From: Parabacteroides sp. AM08-6
Lineage (GTDB): Bacteria; Bacteroidota; Bacteroidia; Bacteroidales; Tannerellaceae
Assembly: GCF_003473295.1 (NCBI RefSeq)
Contig: NZ_QRMP01000001.1
Coordinates: forward strand, 186,001-250,000
Length of the DNA: 64,000 nucleotides
Direction of reading: 5' to 3'
A model generated the notes under the pieces. It made no database searches. It was not told where the DNA came from and was given only the letters and a program-made list of their open reading frames with translations. Shown here piece after piece: positions 49,683 through 60,326 of this stretch (position 1 is its first letter; every line of letters starts with the position of its first letter). A program made the position numbers and the translations under genes.

Positions 49683-50045
49683 TTATCTGAAAAGTCTTTT
49701 TACTCTGATTTTTAACTCTTCAGGATTGAATGGTTTTATAATAAAATCTTCAACTCCTTTCTCCAGCAATCGTATTCTGGTAGAACTACCTTCCTCGCTC
49801 GATAATACCAGAATTGGAATATTCTTGAATAAATCATTTCCTTTCAAGTAGCATACAAATTCTTCCCCGCTCATTTCGGGCATATTCAAATCTGATATGA
49901 TTCCATCAGGGATATTGCCTTCATTCATCCAAGAAATGGCTTCTACAGGATTCATTTTATACATTACCTGAAAATTACTGGATAAATAAATCATTATTAT
50001 TTTAGCAATTTCAGGCTTATCATCAACAATCAAAATCGACTTCAT
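49683..50045 (-). CDS. single-domain response regulator
   Basis: 120 residues, receiver domain only. ILIVDDKPEIAKIIM with the acidic pair, ISDLNMPEMSGEEF with the phosphorylated Asp (~53), LVLSSEEGSS with the conserved Ser, and DFIIKPFNPEEL with the Lys. There is no output domain and no histidine kinase in the window. It is the first gene of the long EPS operon, 4 bases before the sugar transferase gene, so it probably acts on polymer synthesis through protein contact. Confidence 0.93.
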   Translation of the reverse strand: MKSILIVDDKPEIAKIIMIYLSSNFQVMYKMNPVEAISWMNEGNIPDGIISDLNMPEMSGEEFVCYLKGNDLFKNIPILVLSSEEGSSTRIRLLEKGVEDFIIKPFNPEELKIRVKRLFR

Positions 50046-50214
50046 TTTTTCTAATTTGATACTACCCTAGTCTGTTTTTTGTTTATTATTTGCTTACTGT
50101 TGTAGCATATCCTTACTGAAAATTATAAAAAACAACACCTCCTCCTGATTGAATATCAAGAAAAGGTCAGTATTTAAAATTTTCATTGGGAACTATTACT
50201 GATAACAGTATTTA
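50046..50214 (-). promoter_or_regulatory. ~165-base leader of the EPS operon
   Basis: From the predicted start near 50212 to the response regulator ATG there is no gene. Short inverted repeats (ATTACTG/CAGTATT near 50196-50212) lie at its start. There is no UpxY-type antiterminator gene in the operon. Confidence 0.4.
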
Positions 50215-50218
50215 GGTG

Positions 50219-50248
50219 CAAAAATACTAAAAGGTTTTGGATATCAAA
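50219..50248 (-). promoter_or_regulatory. promoter of the EPS operon
   Basis: On the minus strand TTTG (50248-50245) and TATTTTTG (50226-50219) are 18 bases apart, fitting the Bacteroidetes consensus. The sequence does not show flanking inverted repeats of an invertible promoter. Confidence 0.6.
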
Positions 50249-50314
50249 GAGAATTTCGTGTTTATTTGATACTTTTCAGGGTGGATTCGATAAAAATGAG
50301 TATTTTTTTACATT

Positions 50315-50767
50315 TTACCCTTTTACTTGAACTTTTACGATTACTTTTCGAATGGCTCCTTGCCCAATTCCTGGAGCATGGCCATCTTCAGGAAAATAAA
50401 TAACAAACTGTCCCGGATAGATTTTTGTGTAAGCTGTAGGACGGTCCACATAGAATGTTATATCATTTTCTTCATTGTATGGAATCGACTCTTCTTGCAA
50501 TTCGCAGCCGGCTTTCCAACCAATTTTTTCCACACCGGCCAAAGGAAGCTGTATGTCGATATATTTTTTGTGAGTTTCAATGGCCGCATCTTTCTTTTCT
50601 TTTCCGAAAAGGCTGGCAATGCTGACGTATAGATGTGAACCGTCTATTTCATATTTTCCATCTTCCATTTTGGAGAAATCTGTGGATTTCACATAATCAA
50701 AAGCTTTTTTGAATAAAGGATGAAGGCTTTCGATTTTTGTTGTGTTATTCAGTGAGTCAAGTATCAT
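50315..50767 (-). CDS. YhcH/YjgK/YiaL family cupin-like protein
   Basis: 150 residues from Met at 50767 (MILDSLNNTTKIESLHPLFK), the usual family start; an upstream ATG adds 13 basic residues. Seen are DGSHLYVSIA, ETHKKYIDIQLPLAG, FVIYFPEDGHAPGIG and KVIVKVQV. Relatives (DUF386) are linked to sugar metabolism, with a role as an anomerase-like enzyme suggested; the substrate here is unknown. Separate unit from the EPS operon although on the same strand. Confidence 0.9.
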   Translation of the reverse strand: MILDSLNNTTKIESLHPLFKKAFDYVKSTDFSKMEDGKYEIDGSHLYVSIASLFGKEKKDAAIETHKKYIDIQLPLAGVEKIGWKAGCELQEESIPYNEENDITFYVDRPTAYTKIYPGQFVIYFPEDGHAPGIGQGAIRKVIVKVQVKG

Positions 50768-50899
50768 ATGCTTTGTTTTTAATCGTTTGTTAGATTTATG
50801 AAGCAAAGGTCGTGCATCTTAATGTTAAATAATAGCCTCTTTGTGCAAATAATTCTATTAAAATTCATAGCCTGTCGAATATGCGAGGAAACCATTTTG

Positions 50900-50921
50900 T
50901 TCTATCTTTGTTCTATCTTTG
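50900..50921 (+). promoter_or_regulatory. tandemly duplicated -7 element before copA
   Basis: Two adjoining copies of TTCTATCTTTG (50900-50910 and 50911-50921) each carry TATCTTTG (50903-50910 and 50914-50921), so two -7 elements stand 11 bases, about one helical turn, apart. The copA ATG lies 24 bases on. Confidence 0.6.
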
Positions 50922-50944
50922 GAATAAGATAACTATATTGAAGT

Positions 50945-53161
50945 ATGAAAGTAACAGAGACCAAGGTGCTGCCCGTACTCGAAATGAGTTGTGCGGTTTG
51001 CGCTAATAATGTGGAAAGTACGGTGAATGCCCTTCCGGGTGTGGAAGAGGCAACTGTCAATTTTGCATCAAATACACTTACCGTAAAATATATACCGTCT
51101 GTCATTACACTGCAGGCAATGCAGGATGCTGTTCGTGCTTCTGGTTATGATCTTGTTATCGATGCGGAAGACCCTGTTGCCATGCAAGAGGAGATGGCTC
51201 ATAAACATTATCGTATTTTGAAACGTAATACAATCGGGGCTTGGATATTATCTGTACCGTTGGTGTTATTGGGTATGGTGTTCATGCATGTACCTGGTGG
51301 TAATTGGATAATGATGGTGTTGGCATTAGTCATTATGGTATTGTTCGGTAGAAACTTTTATAACAGTGGTATCCGCCATGCTTTGAAAGGAAAAGCAAAT
51401 ATGGATACTTTGGTGGCATTAAGTACTTCTATTGCTTTCATATTTAGCTTGTTCAATACTGTTTATCCTGAGTTTTGGTATGAGAAAGGTTTGGAACCAC
51501 ATGTTTATTATGAAGCATCCGGTGTGATAATCGCTTTTGTTCTGTTAGGAAAATTGATGGAAGAACGAGCTAAAAACAGTACCTCTTCAGCTATTAGAGG
51601 ATTAATGGGGTTGCAGCCAAAGACAGCTCGTTTGGTGAAAGATGGAGTAGAAACAGAGGTTCCGATTTCATCTCTGCAAGTCGGAAATGTGGTTAGTGTT
51701 CGTCCGGGAGAAAAAATTCCAGTTGACGGACTGTTATTGCAGGGTTTTTCGACTGTAGATGAAAGCATGTTGAGCGGAGAGCCAATACCTGTTGAGAAAT
51801 CTCCGGGAGATAAAGTATTGGCAGGAACGATTAACCAGAAAGGGGCTTTTACAATGAAAGCAACCGGGGTCGGTAATACGACTGTTTTGTCACAAATTGT
51901 ACAGATGGTTCAGGAAGCACAAGGAAGTAAAGCGCCAGTTCAGCGTATTGTTGATAAAATAAGTGGTATATTTGTTCCGGTTGTAGTGACTCTATCGGTA
52001 TTGACATTTATTTGTTGGCTGGTAATAGGCGGGGAAAGTTATTTTTCTTATGCATTGTTGTCGGCTGTGTCTGTACTTGTTATTGCTTGTCCTTGTGCTT
52101 TGGGTTTAGCAACTCCAACAGCTTTAATGGTTGGAATGGGGAAAGGGGCGGAGCGACACATCCTGATTAAAGATGCTTTCGCATTAGAAAATCTTTGCAA
52201 AATAAATACGGTGGTACTGGATAAAACCGGTACGTTAACCGAAGGTATTCCTGTTGTGAATGGTGTTTATTGGATTTCGGAAGCAACTCCTGATATTCTG
52301 AATATTTTATATACAGCAGAACAAAAATCCGAACATCCTCTGGCTTCGGCAATTATCCGTTGGCTTGATGAGAACTTTAACGTTTCGGTTTGTGACGTTG
52401 AAAGCTTTGAAAGCCTTACCGGACGTGGTATCCGTATACATCTAAAAGGTCTTGCCTATTGGGTCGGTAGCCGGGGATTGCTAGAAATAGCAGGAGTTGT
52501 CATACCTGATAAAGCAAAAGCTGAAATGGAAAAATGGCAGGAAGAGGGGCAAAGTGTCGTTTTTTATGGAAAAGAGGATAAGTTGTTAGCTGTTATGGCT
52601 ATATCTGACCGTATTAAACCCACATCCGCAGAGGCGGTTCTTAAGCTGAAAAGATTAGGTATTGAAGTTCATCTGCTAACAGGTGATGGGGCTAAAACAG
52701 CTGAACAGGTTGCTGCCTTGTTAGGTATAGAACGATATAAAGCGGAAGTGCTGCCAAACGATAAAGAGGCGTATATCCAGGCACTTCAACGGCAGGGGCG
52801 AAAAGTGGCAATGGTGGGAGATGGCATTAATGATTCGCAGGCCCTTGCGCGTGCTGATGTTAGTATTGCGATGGGAAAAGGGACAGATATAGCCATGGAT
52901 GTCGCAATGGTTACATTGATTACATCCGACCTATTACTGTTACCGGAAGCTATTCGGCTGTCCAGACAGACGGTCCGGCTAATTTATCAGAATTTATTCT
53001 GGGCCTTTATATATAATATAATAGGTATCCCTTTAGCGGCAGGTGTGTTGTATCCGATAAACGGTTTGTTATTGAACCCTATGCTAGCAAGTGCAGCAAT
53101 GGCGTTCAGTTCAGTTTCTGTAGTGCTGAATAGTCTTCGACTAAAATTTATGAAATTATAA
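50945..53161 (+). CDS. copA: copper-translocating P-type ATPase
   Basis: 738 residues. One N-terminal metal-binding domain with [13 protein letters not shown], membrane helices, the TGE-type loop [16 protein letters not shown], the metal channel motif [19 protein letters not shown], the phosphorylation site [20 protein letters not shown] with the HP motif, and [17 protein letters not shown]. Cys-Pro-Cys marks the P1B-1 (Cu+) group. It exports copper from the cytoplasm. A small HMA-domain gene follows, probably a copper chaperone. Confidence 0.94.
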   Translation: MKVTETKVLPVLEMSCAVCANNVESTVNALPGVEEATVNFASNTLTVKYIPSVITLQAMQDAVRASGYDLVIDAEDPVAMQEEMAHKHYRILKRNTIGAWILSVPLVLLGMVFMHVPGGNWIMMVLALVIMVLFGRNFYNSGIRHALKGKANMDTLVALSTSIAFIFSLFNTVYPEFWYEKGLEPHVYYEASGVIIAFVLLGKLMEERAKNSTSSAIRGLMGLQPKTARLVKDGVETEVPISSLQVGNVVSVRPGEKIPVDGLLLQGFSTVDESMLSGEPIPVEKSPGDKVLAGTINQKGAFTMKATGVGNTTVLSQIVQMVQEAQGSKAPVQRIVDKISGIFVPVVVTLSVLTFICWLVIGGESYFSYALLSAVSVLVIACPCALGLATPTALMVGMGKGAERHILIKDAFALENLCKINTVVLDKTGTLTEGIPVVNGVYWISEATPDILNILYTAEQKSEHPLASAIIRWLDENFNVSVCDVESFESLTGRGIRIHLKGLAYWVGSRGLLEIAGVVIPDKAKAEMEKWQEEGQSVVFYGKEDKLLAVMAISDRIKPTSAEAVLKLKRLGIEVHLLTGDGAKTAEQVAALLGIERYKAEVLPNDKEAYIQALQRQGRKVAMVGDGINDSQALARADVSIAMGKGTDIAMDVAMVTLITSDLLLLPEAIRLSRQTVRLIYQNLFWAFIYNIIGIPLAAGVLYPINGLLLNPMLASAAMAFSSVSVVLNSLRLKFMKL

Positions 53162-53221
53162 TAGATTAAATAATCCGGAGATAAGGTTTATGCTTGTCTT
53201 CCTAATAAATTATGAATAAGT

Positions 53222-53431
53222 ATGGCAACAATGAAATTTAAAACAAACGCTAAGTGTGGCGGCTGTGTTTCTGCAATAGGTGCAAAACTGAATAAGTTAA
53301 TGACTTCGGCAGATTGGTCTATCGATTTGTCTGATTCGAACAAAGTATTACAAGTATCGGCATCTGTTTCTCCGGAAGCTGTTATTACGGCCGTTACTGA
53401 AGCCGGCTTTAAGGCTGAACAATTATTATAA
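53222..53431 (+). CDS. small heavy-metal-associated (HMA) domain protein
   Basis: 69 residues, one HMA domain with KCGGCVSAIGAKLNKL (CxxC metal site). It would shuttle Cu+ to or from the ATPase, like CopZ. Starts 60 bases after copA and ends 2 bases before the next gene, so the three are probably one operon. Confidence 0.88.
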   Translation: MATMKFKTNAKCGGCVSAIGAKLNKLMTSADWSIDLSDSNKVLQVSASVSPEAVITAVTEAGFKAEQLL

Positions 53432-53433
53432 GG

Positions 53434-54084
53434 ATGAGTAAACAAAGACAAACTCACGAGGAGGAAGTTGCAAATGTTCTGACTCATGGTGCTGGAATGC
53501 TTTTCGGAATAGCAGCTATCATTATTTTAATGTTGGCGGCTATCCGAAGCGGCAATCCTTGGGCTATCGGAAGTTTTGCCGTTTATTCGGTTTGCATGAC
53601 ACTTTCGTATGTGACTTCTACTTTTTATCATGCTTCAGGTAATGCGCGACAGAAGCGTATATTGCGTCGTTTCGATCATAGTGCTATTTATTTGCATATA
53701 GCCGGAACATATACGCCATTTTCGCTTGTTGCACTTCGTCAGGAAGGTTATTGGGGATGGACCCTGTTTGTGCTTGTATGGGCAGCGGCAGCTATTGGTG
53801 TATATCTCAGTTTTCGTAAAATGAAAAAGACAGACCATCTGAAAACAGCCTGTTATCTGGCAATGGGGTGGGTGGTTATTATAGCCTTCAAACCTTTAAT
53901 AGATGTTTTTCAACGGACAAACTCTATGGATGTCTTATATTGGTTAATTGCAGGAGGGGTGTTTTATACCGCCGGTAGTATTTTCTTTTTCTTTGACAGA
54001 TATAAATATATGCATCCTGTCTGGCATCTTTTTGTATTGGGGGGAAGTGTTTGTCATTTTATTGCTATTTATTTACTGGTTTAG
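53434..54084 (+). CDS. hemolysin III family (PAQR-like) membrane protein
   Basis: 216 residues with seven membrane helices. The motif set of the family is present: EEEVANVLTHGAGMLFG, YVTSTFYHAS, FDHSAIYLHIAGTYTPF and HPVWHLFVLGGSVCHF, where Ser, His and Asp residues build the metal site. The role in bacteria is unclear; the haemolysin name is historical. It starts 2 bases after the HMA gene. Confidence 0.92.
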   Translation: MSKQRQTHEEEVANVLTHGAGMLFGIAAIIILMLAAIRSGNPWAIGSFAVYSVCMTLSYVTSTFYHASGNARQKRILRRFDHSAIYLHIAGTYTPFSLVALRQEGYWGWTLFVLVWAAAAIGVYLSFRKMKKTDHLKTACYLAMGWVVIIAFKPLIDVFQRTNSMDVLYWLIAGGVFYTAGSIFFFFDRYKYMHPVWHLFVLGGSVCHFIAIYLLV

Positions 54085-54117
54085 CCCTTAAAAAGGCGTA
54101 GCAGACCTTTCTTTCCG

Positions 54118-54735
54118 TTACTTCTTTTTTCTTTTGGACGAGATTTCGGGTAAATTTTCTTTTACGAAACGTTTAAAGCCACTAAGGGATACTTGATAAT
54201 ACTCCGCAAGTTCCGCATAAGTAGTATTTTCATCTCTTAGTTCTTTTTCAATTTGTTTTTTTTGAGAAAGTAAATATTCCATTTTAGGACTACCTTGCGG
54301 ACGTCCAAGTTTAGTACCGTTTTTTTTGCTAAGGATAAGTGCTTCTTTGGTGCGAGCCGAAATTAATTTACTTTCTATTTCCGAAACGAGCCCGAAGGTG
54401 AATGCTAAGGTCTTGCTATCCAGATTGTTTTCAAAAGCATATCCTTCTTTTATGCTGTAAATTGTTACCTTTTTTTCGATACTAAGCAAGATAAGATGCA
54501 TGATTTCAGTAAGTTTACGGCTTAAGCGGGTTATGTCGGCAACAATCAATATGTCACCGTCCTGCATGCCTTTTATTAATTCTTCAATTTTACTTTTGTT
54601 TCTGGGTGTATTTCTTGTATCTTTTATCCATTTATCTATTTCTATTTTTTTATTTCTGGCAAATTGTTCTATTGCATTTTTCTGACTTTCTGCTTGTTGA
54701 TTGTTTGAGTATGTACGGATATATGCGACTATCAT
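54118..54735 (-). CDS. serine recombinase, Mpi-like DNA invertase family
   Basis: 205 residues. Resolvase N-domain: IVAYIRTYSNNQQAESQKNA, with the nucleophilic Ser at position 10 in a variant of the YxRVSTxxQ motif, DGDILIVADITRLSRK with the catalytic Arg pair, and SEIESKLISARTKEAL. The C-terminus contains KLGRPQGSPKMEYLL and a helix-turn-helix. The arrangement fits the Bacteroides invertases (Mpi type) that switch promoters. No partner insertion sequence is present, and I found no clear invertible repeat nearby. Confidence 0.85.
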   Translation of the reverse strand: MIVAYIRTYSNNQQAESQKNAIEQFARNKKIEIDKWIKDTRNTPRNKSKIEELIKGMQDGDILIVADITRLSRKLTEIMHLILLSIEKKVTIYSIKEGYAFENNLDSKTLAFTFGLVSEIESKLISARTKEALILSKKNGTKLGRPQGSPKMEYLLSQKKQIEKELRDENTTYAELAEYYQVSLSGFKRFVKENLPEISSKRKKK

Positions 54736-54810
54736 ATCTTCTTTTGTTTTTAATTTTATTGCACATTTAATTTATAACAGATTGGTTTGCAATATGTTCA
54801 TGCTTAGGAC

Positions 54811-54826
54811 TCATAAAACTTTATGA
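54811..54826. promoter_or_regulatory. small inverted repeat upstream of the recombinase
   Basis: TCATAAA-AC-TTTATGA, perfect 7-base arms, 76 bases upstream of the recombinase start. It could be an operator or a recombinase binding site; nothing more is visible. Confidence 0.3.
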
Positions 54827-54909
54827 TTCTATAATCTCCGATCTCTTACTGTTGCGAATGTACGCAAATAAAAAAACAATGAAATATTTTGTATTTAAAA
54901 ATAAATACG

Positions 54910-54917
54910 TATCTTTG
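54910..54917 (+). promoter_or_regulatory. -7 element of tRNA-Pro
   Basis: TATCTTTG, with TTTG 18 bases upstream, 29 bases before the mature tRNA 5' end. Confidence 0.65.
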
Positions 54918-54946
54918 CACCGCAATTAAGGAAAATGATTGCAAAA

Positions 54947-55021
54947 CGGGGTGTAGCGCAGTCCGGTTAGCGCACCTGCTTTGGGAGCAGGGGGTCCCAA
55001 GTTCGAATCTTGGTACCCCGA
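54947..55021 (+). tRNA. tRNA-Pro (anticodon TGG)
   Basis: Acceptor stem CGGGGTG pairs with TACCCCG; the D arm, a CCTGC/GCAGG anticodon stem with loop TTTGGGA (anticodon TGG), and T-arm GTTCGAATC are all regular. The CCA end is not encoded, as is common in Bacteroidetes. It has its own promoter and terminator. Confidence 0.97.
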
Positions 55022-55062
55022 CACAAAACAAAAAGTTGAAATTCAACTGGTTAATGAGATTT

Positions 55063-55098
55063 CGAGTCGATACGTATTTGTGTCGACTCGTTTTTTTT
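55063..55098 (+). terminator. tRNA-Pro terminator
   Basis: CGAGTCGA (55063-55070) pairs with TCGACTCG (55083-55090), followed by T8. The loop contains ATACGTAT. Confidence 0.92.
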
Positions 55099-55315
55099 AT
55101 GCCAAAACGATCTTATTTTACCTCAAAAAATAGGATTCATCAATATTTATGTCCTATTAACTCCACTGATATCTAAAAGAATGGTTATCTTTACACTCAA
55201 AAAATAAAGCAGCATCTTGGAAATGAACAAAGTATTTCCGGGATGAAGGCATAAAAAGGATAAAATAGAAATCATCTTACTATTCTAATTTAATAACCAG
55301 AAAACTCTAAAAAGG

Positions 55316-56404
55316 ATGAAACGTATTGTTTTCTTAGATTATGTACGCGTGTTTGCATGTTTCCTTGTCATAGTTGTGCACGCCAGTGAAAATTTTTACG
55401 GTGCTGCCGGATCTACAGACATGGCGGGGCCACAATCCTATTTGTCTAACGAGGCCGACCGACTATGGGTCTCTGTATATGACGGCTTCTCACGCATGGC
55501 GGTGCCCCTGTTCATGATTGTTTCCGCCTTTCTTCTTGTGCCGATGAAGGAAGAACAGACCTCATGGCAATTCTATCGTCGGCGTTTTACCCGTATTCTG
55601 CCACCGTTATTCATATTTATGATACTTTACAGTACCCTGCCTCTTCTGTGGGGACAAATAGATGGAGAAACATCATTAAAGGATTTATCGCGAATATTAC
55701 TGAATTTTCCCTCGCAGGCCGGACACATGTGGTTCATGTATCCTCTAATCAGCCTTTATCTTTTCATACCCATAATATCTCCGTGGTTAAGCAAGGCTAC
55801 AGCAAAAGAAGAACGTTTCTTCATTGGGCTGTTCCTGTTATCGACATGTATGCCGTATCTCAACCGGTGGTCCGGTGAAATATGGGGACAATGTTTTTGG
55901 AATGAATACCACATGTTATGGTACTTCTCAGGCTATTTGGGATACCTCGTACTAGCACATTATATACGTGTACACCTAACATGGGACCGTTCCAAACGCC
56001 TTTCTATAGGAACCGTTTTAATGATTATCGGGGCTGCATTGACTATCTATTCGTTCTATATTCAGGCTATACCCGGAGAAACTCTTTCCACACCAGTAAT
56101 AGAAATAGGATGGGCTTTCTGCACAATCAACTGTGTGATTCTTACAACGGGTACGTTCCTTATGTTCACATGTATAAACCGCCCGAATTCTCCACGACTC
56201 ATAACAGAAATGTCGAAACTCAGCTATGGTATATATTTAATGCACATATTCTGGCTCGGACTATGGGTGACTGTGTTCAAGCACACATTGGAACTACCAA
56301 CTGTTGCCGCCATACCCAGCATTGCAGTAAGTACATTTGTATGCTGTTATATAACGACAAAAATTATCTCGCTTATACCTGGCAGTAAATGGATAATAGG
56401 ATAA
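55316..56404 (+). CDS. acyltransferase 3 family membrane protein
   Basis: 362 residues, about ten membrane helices. VFLDYVRVFACFLVIVVHAS contains the catalytic His region, YRRRFTRILPPLFIF the conserved Arg motif, and MSKLSYGIYLMHIFWLG the C-terminal signature. It resembles the WecH/OafA group that acetylates glycans or lipids. It precedes the GH43 cluster by 42 bases on the same strand, but a role there is not evident. A near-consensus -7 element TATCTTTA is at 55186-55193. Confidence 0.87.
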   Translation: MKRIVFLDYVRVFACFLVIVVHASENFYGAAGSTDMAGPQSYLSNEADRLWVSVYDGFSRMAVPLFMIVSAFLLVPMKEEQTSWQFYRRRFTRILPPLFIFMILYSTLPLLWGQIDGETSLKDLSRILLNFPSQAGHMWFMYPLISLYLFIPIISPWLSKATAKEERFFIGLFLLSTCMPYLNRWSGEIWGQCFWNEYHMLWYFSGYLGYLVLAHYIRVHLTWDRSKRLSIGTVLMIIGAALTIYSFYIQAIPGETLSTPVIEIGWAFCTINCVILTTGTFLMFTCINRPNSPRLITEMSKLSYGIYLMHIFWLGLWVTVFKHTLELPTVAAIPSIAVSTFVCCYITTKIISLIPGSKWIIG

Positions 56405-56446
56405 TCGCCGGAGAAACATTCTACTTGTTTAAGAAAATGAAAAGAT

Positions 56447-58045
56447 ATGAAGATACTGTTGTTTAGAAAAGCTATGTTACTGGGAGGGCTAAGCCTATGT
56501 TTGAGTGTTAGTGCCCAAAAAGTTCACAATCCTATTATTTGGGCAGATGTCCCGGATATGTCGATGATAAGAGTTGGCGATACGTATTACATGAGTAGTA
56601 CGACGATGCATATGAATCCCGGTACTCCTATTATGAAATCGAAGAATTTGATTGATTGGGAGATGGCAAGTTATGCGTATGAAACATTAGGTTCATTAGA
56701 TGCCTATGAAATGGAAAATGGTCAGAATGCTTATGGTGGTGGTACCTGGGCTAGTAGCTTGCGTTATCATAACGGTATATTTTATGTGTCAACCTTTTCA
56801 AACAATAGTCGAAAAAATTATCTTTTTTCGACAAAGGACCCGGAAAAGACTCCCTGGGAAGTCAAAACGTATGAACCGATGGTTCATGACCATTCCTTGT
56901 TTTTTGATGAAGACGGCAAGGTATATATTATAAGTTGCGGTGGAAATGTAGGCATTAGGGAGATGAAAGATGATTTGACAGGGATAAAGGAAAATCAAAC
57001 AAACAAAATTATTATTGAAAACGCTGATGCAATTACTGGAAAGGAGAGGATGCTTCCTGCTGAAGGTGCTCAAATGTTTAAAGAAAATGGAAAGTATTAT
57101 CTCTTTCTCATTACTTGGCCTAAAAATAGTATGCGTACGGTTTTGGTGTATCGTTCGGATAATATAATGGGGCCTTATGAAGGGCGTGTGGCACTTGAAG
57201 ACAAGGGGGTAGCTCAAGGTGGTTTTATTGATACTCCAGATGGAAAATGGTATGGCTATTTTTTTCGTGATTATGGTGCTGTAGGACGTGTTCCGTATTT
57301 AGTTCCGATGAAGTGGGAAAACGGATGGCCGGTGTTTGGTGAGAATGGAATTGTTCCTGATTTTCTAGATGTGGATGCGAAACAACCTGTAGTTCCCGGG
57401 ATTGTTGCTTCCGATGAATTTTCAAGAAAGACGGGTGAGCGGGACCTACCTTTGGTTTGGCAATGGAATCATAATCCGGATAATAAGTATTGGTCTGTTA
57501 AACAGCGTCCCGGTTATTTGCGCTTGACTACTTTCAGATTGAATAAGAGCTTTATCGATGCAAAAAATACATTGACGCAACGAACCTTTGGACCTGAATG
57601 TTCCGGTGAAATAGCAATGGACGTAAGTAAGATGAAAGATGGTGATTTTGCAGGGATTGGCCTTCTACAGCAACAATATGGAATTGTAGGGGTGAAGATG
57701 GAAAATGGGAAAAAGTTTATATTTGCAGGAAATGCCCAGAACAGTAATCGAGAAAATGAAAATTATGAAGAATTGGCTACTATACCTTTTAATGGTAAAA
57801 CAGCTTGGTTCAAAGTAGAAGCGGATTATAAAAACCGTGCGGATACCGGATATTTCTATTATAGTATGGATGGAAAAAACTGGAAACCAATTGGTAAACC
57901 TTTGAAAATGTCTTATATGTTATCGCATTTTATGGGGTATCGTTTCGCTTTGTTTAATTATGCAACAAAAAAAACAGGTGGATATGTGGACTATGACTAT
58001 TTTAGGATTGGGAACAGCATATCTCTTTTATCAGAAAAAATATGA
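56447..58045 (+). CDS. secreted GH43 glycoside hydrolase with C-terminal GH43_C2 domain
   Basis: 532 residues. Signal peptide (~1-23, [14 protein letters not shown]), five-blade propeller with the catalytic base Asp in [20 protein letters not shown], the modulating Asp in [12 protein letters not shown] and the acid Glu in [15 protein letters not shown]; then a concanavalin-like C-domain (from ~330, [20 protein letters not shown]). This layout is typical of beta-xylosidases and alpha-L-arabinofuranosidases. It overlaps the next gene by 4 bases. Confidence 0.9.
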   Translation: MKILLFRKAMLLGGLSLCLSVSAQKVHNPIIWADVPDMSMIRVGDTYYMSSTTMHMNPGTPIMKSKNLIDWEMASYAYETLGSLDAYEMENGQNAYGGGTWASSLRYHNGIFYVSTFSNNSRKNYLFSTKDPEKTPWEVKTYEPMVHDHSLFFDEDGKVYIISCGGNVGIREMKDDLTGIKENQTNKIIIENADAITGKERMLPAEGAQMFKENGKYYLFLITWPKNSMRTVLVYRSDNIMGPYEGRVALEDKGVAQGGFIDTPDGKWYGYFFRDYGAVGRVPYLVPMKWENGWPVFGENGIVPDFLDVDAKQPVVPGIVASDEFSRKTGERDLPLVWQWNHNPDNKYWSVKQRPGYLRLTTFRLNKSFIDAKNTLTQRTFGPECSGEIAMDVSKMKDGDFAGIGLLQQQYGIVGVKMENGKKFIFAGNAQNSNRENENYEELATIPFNGKTAWFKVEADYKNRADTGYFYYSMDGKNWKPIGKPLKMSYMLSHFMGYRFALFNYATKKTGGYVDYDYFRIGNSISLLSEKI

Positions 58046-59400
58046 ACAAATTAAAGTCTTTAGGTCTGTTTTCATTATTGGTTTTGACACCAGTCGCTGT
58101 GCTAGCTCAAAATCCGATTATTCAAACCAACTATACAGCCGATCCGGCTCCAATGATGTATAATGATAAAGTATATCTGTATACCAGTCATGATGAAGAC
58201 GGGTCTACTTGGTTCACAATGAATGATTGGAGGTTATATACAACCAATGATATGGTGAACTGGACTGATCATGGTGCTGTAATGTCATATACGGATTTCA
58301 GTTGGGCAAAAGGGAATGCGTGGGCGGCACAGTGTATTGAACGTGACGGGAAATTTTATCTTTACACACCTCTTACCGCAAAAGATAATCAGGGAGCGAT
58401 AGGAGTAGCTGTGGCCGATAGTCCTTATGGGCCTTTTATTGATCCGTTGGGAAAGCCTTTGGTCAGGAGTGGACATGGAGATATAGATCCTACCGTTTTC
58501 ATTGATGATGACGGCCAAGCTTATCTGTATTGGGGAAATCCGAATTGCTATTATGTAAAATTAAATGAGGATATGATTTCATATGAGGGTGATATTGTTC
58601 GTGTACCTATGACTGTGGAATCTTTTGGCAAGCGTGATGGAAATCAGGAAAGGCCTACCCTTTACGAAGAAGGTCCTTGGCTTTATAAGCATGATGGAAT
58701 GTATTATCTGCTGTATGCAGGAGGCCCTGTCCCTGAACATCTTGGTTATGCAACAAGCAATAAGCCTACCGGACCATGGAAATATGGCGGGGTATTGATG
58801 CCGACTGAAGGGCGGAGTTTTACGAACCATCCGGGAATTATCGATTTCAGAGGTAAGACTTATCTTTTTTATCATAATGGTTCTTTACCGGGGGGAGGCG
58901 GCTTTACACGCTCTGTATGCGTAGATGAACTGAACTTCAATAAAGATAAATCATTCCCTCAGTTAAAAATGGGTTCCGGACTTGAAAAGCCTTTGGCTAC
59001 ACTTAATCCTTACGTGAAGACTGAAGCGGAAACGATAGCTTGGTCTGAAGGAGTTAAGTCTTACAAGAATAATCAAGTTGGAGTTTTTATAACCGCGATG
59101 AAGAATGGTAGCTATACGAAAGTCAGGAATGTTGATTTTCGGGAGAAAGGTGCTTCTAAATTCTTTGCCAGAGTTGGTACTACCCATAATGGTGGTGTTG
59201 AAATGGAAGTTCGTCTGGATGAAGTTGATGGGGCATTAATCGGTACGATTCGGGTTCCGTGTACAGGTGGTGATGACAGATGGGCTTTGGTTGATATGGA
59301 TATTGCTCCAGTCAAAGGAGTTCATGACGTCTTTTTTATTTTTAAAGGACATGCACCAAGTAATATCATGTATTTTGATTATTGGAAATTTGCTGAATAA
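58042..59400 (+). CDS. secreted GH43 enzyme with C-terminal CBM6
   Basis: 452 residues. Signal peptide ([17 protein letters not shown]), GH43 blade motifs [18 protein letters not shown] (base), [20 protein letters not shown] (modulator) and [20 protein letters not shown] (acid), then a CBM6-like domain (from ~325) ending [17 protein letters not shown]. Such enzymes mostly release arabinose from arabinoxylan. Co-translated with the preceding GH43 gene. Confidence 0.9.
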   Translation: MNKLKSLGLFSLLVLTPVAVLAQNPIIQTNYTADPAPMMYNDKVYLYTSHDEDGSTWFTMNDWRLYTTNDMVNWTDHGAVMSYTDFSWAKGNAWAAQCIERDGKFYLYTPLTAKDNQGAIGVAVADSPYGPFIDPLGKPLVRSGHGDIDPTVFIDDDGQAYLYWGNPNCYYVKLNEDMISYEGDIVRVPMTVESFGKRDGNQERPTLYEEGPWLYKHDGMYYLLYAGGPVPEHLGYATSNKPTGPWKYGGVLMPTEGRSFTNHPGIIDFRGKTYLFYHNGSLPGGGGFTRSVCVDELNFNKDKSFPQLKMGSGLEKPLATLNPYVKTEAETIAWSEGVKSYKNNQVGVFITAMKNGSYTKVRNVDFREKGASKFFARVGTTHNGGVEMEVRLDEVDGALIGTIRVPCTGGDDRWALVDMDIAPVKGVHDVFFIFKGHAPSNIMYFDYWKFAE

Positions 59401-60237
<837 letters not shown>

Positions 60238-60326
60238 TGTGAAACTTTTTGAAACAAAAAACGGAGTGTGAAAGAATGCTGTTATTGCAATTAAAGGAAA
60301 TACTATAATAATAAAATGAAAACACA

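Noticed and set aside
50196-50280. Invertible promoter for the EPS operon
   Set aside because: The inverted repeats around the promoter are only 5-7 bases long and do not enclose it as phase-variable capsule promoters require.
54846-55176. ORFs on both strands across tRNA-Pro
   Set aside because: These are translations of the tRNA gene and its flanks, a well-known spurious annotation.
55101-55178. 25-residue ORF after the tRNA-Pro terminator
   Set aside because: It begins at the end of the terminator's T run; no ribosome site or recognisable sequence.
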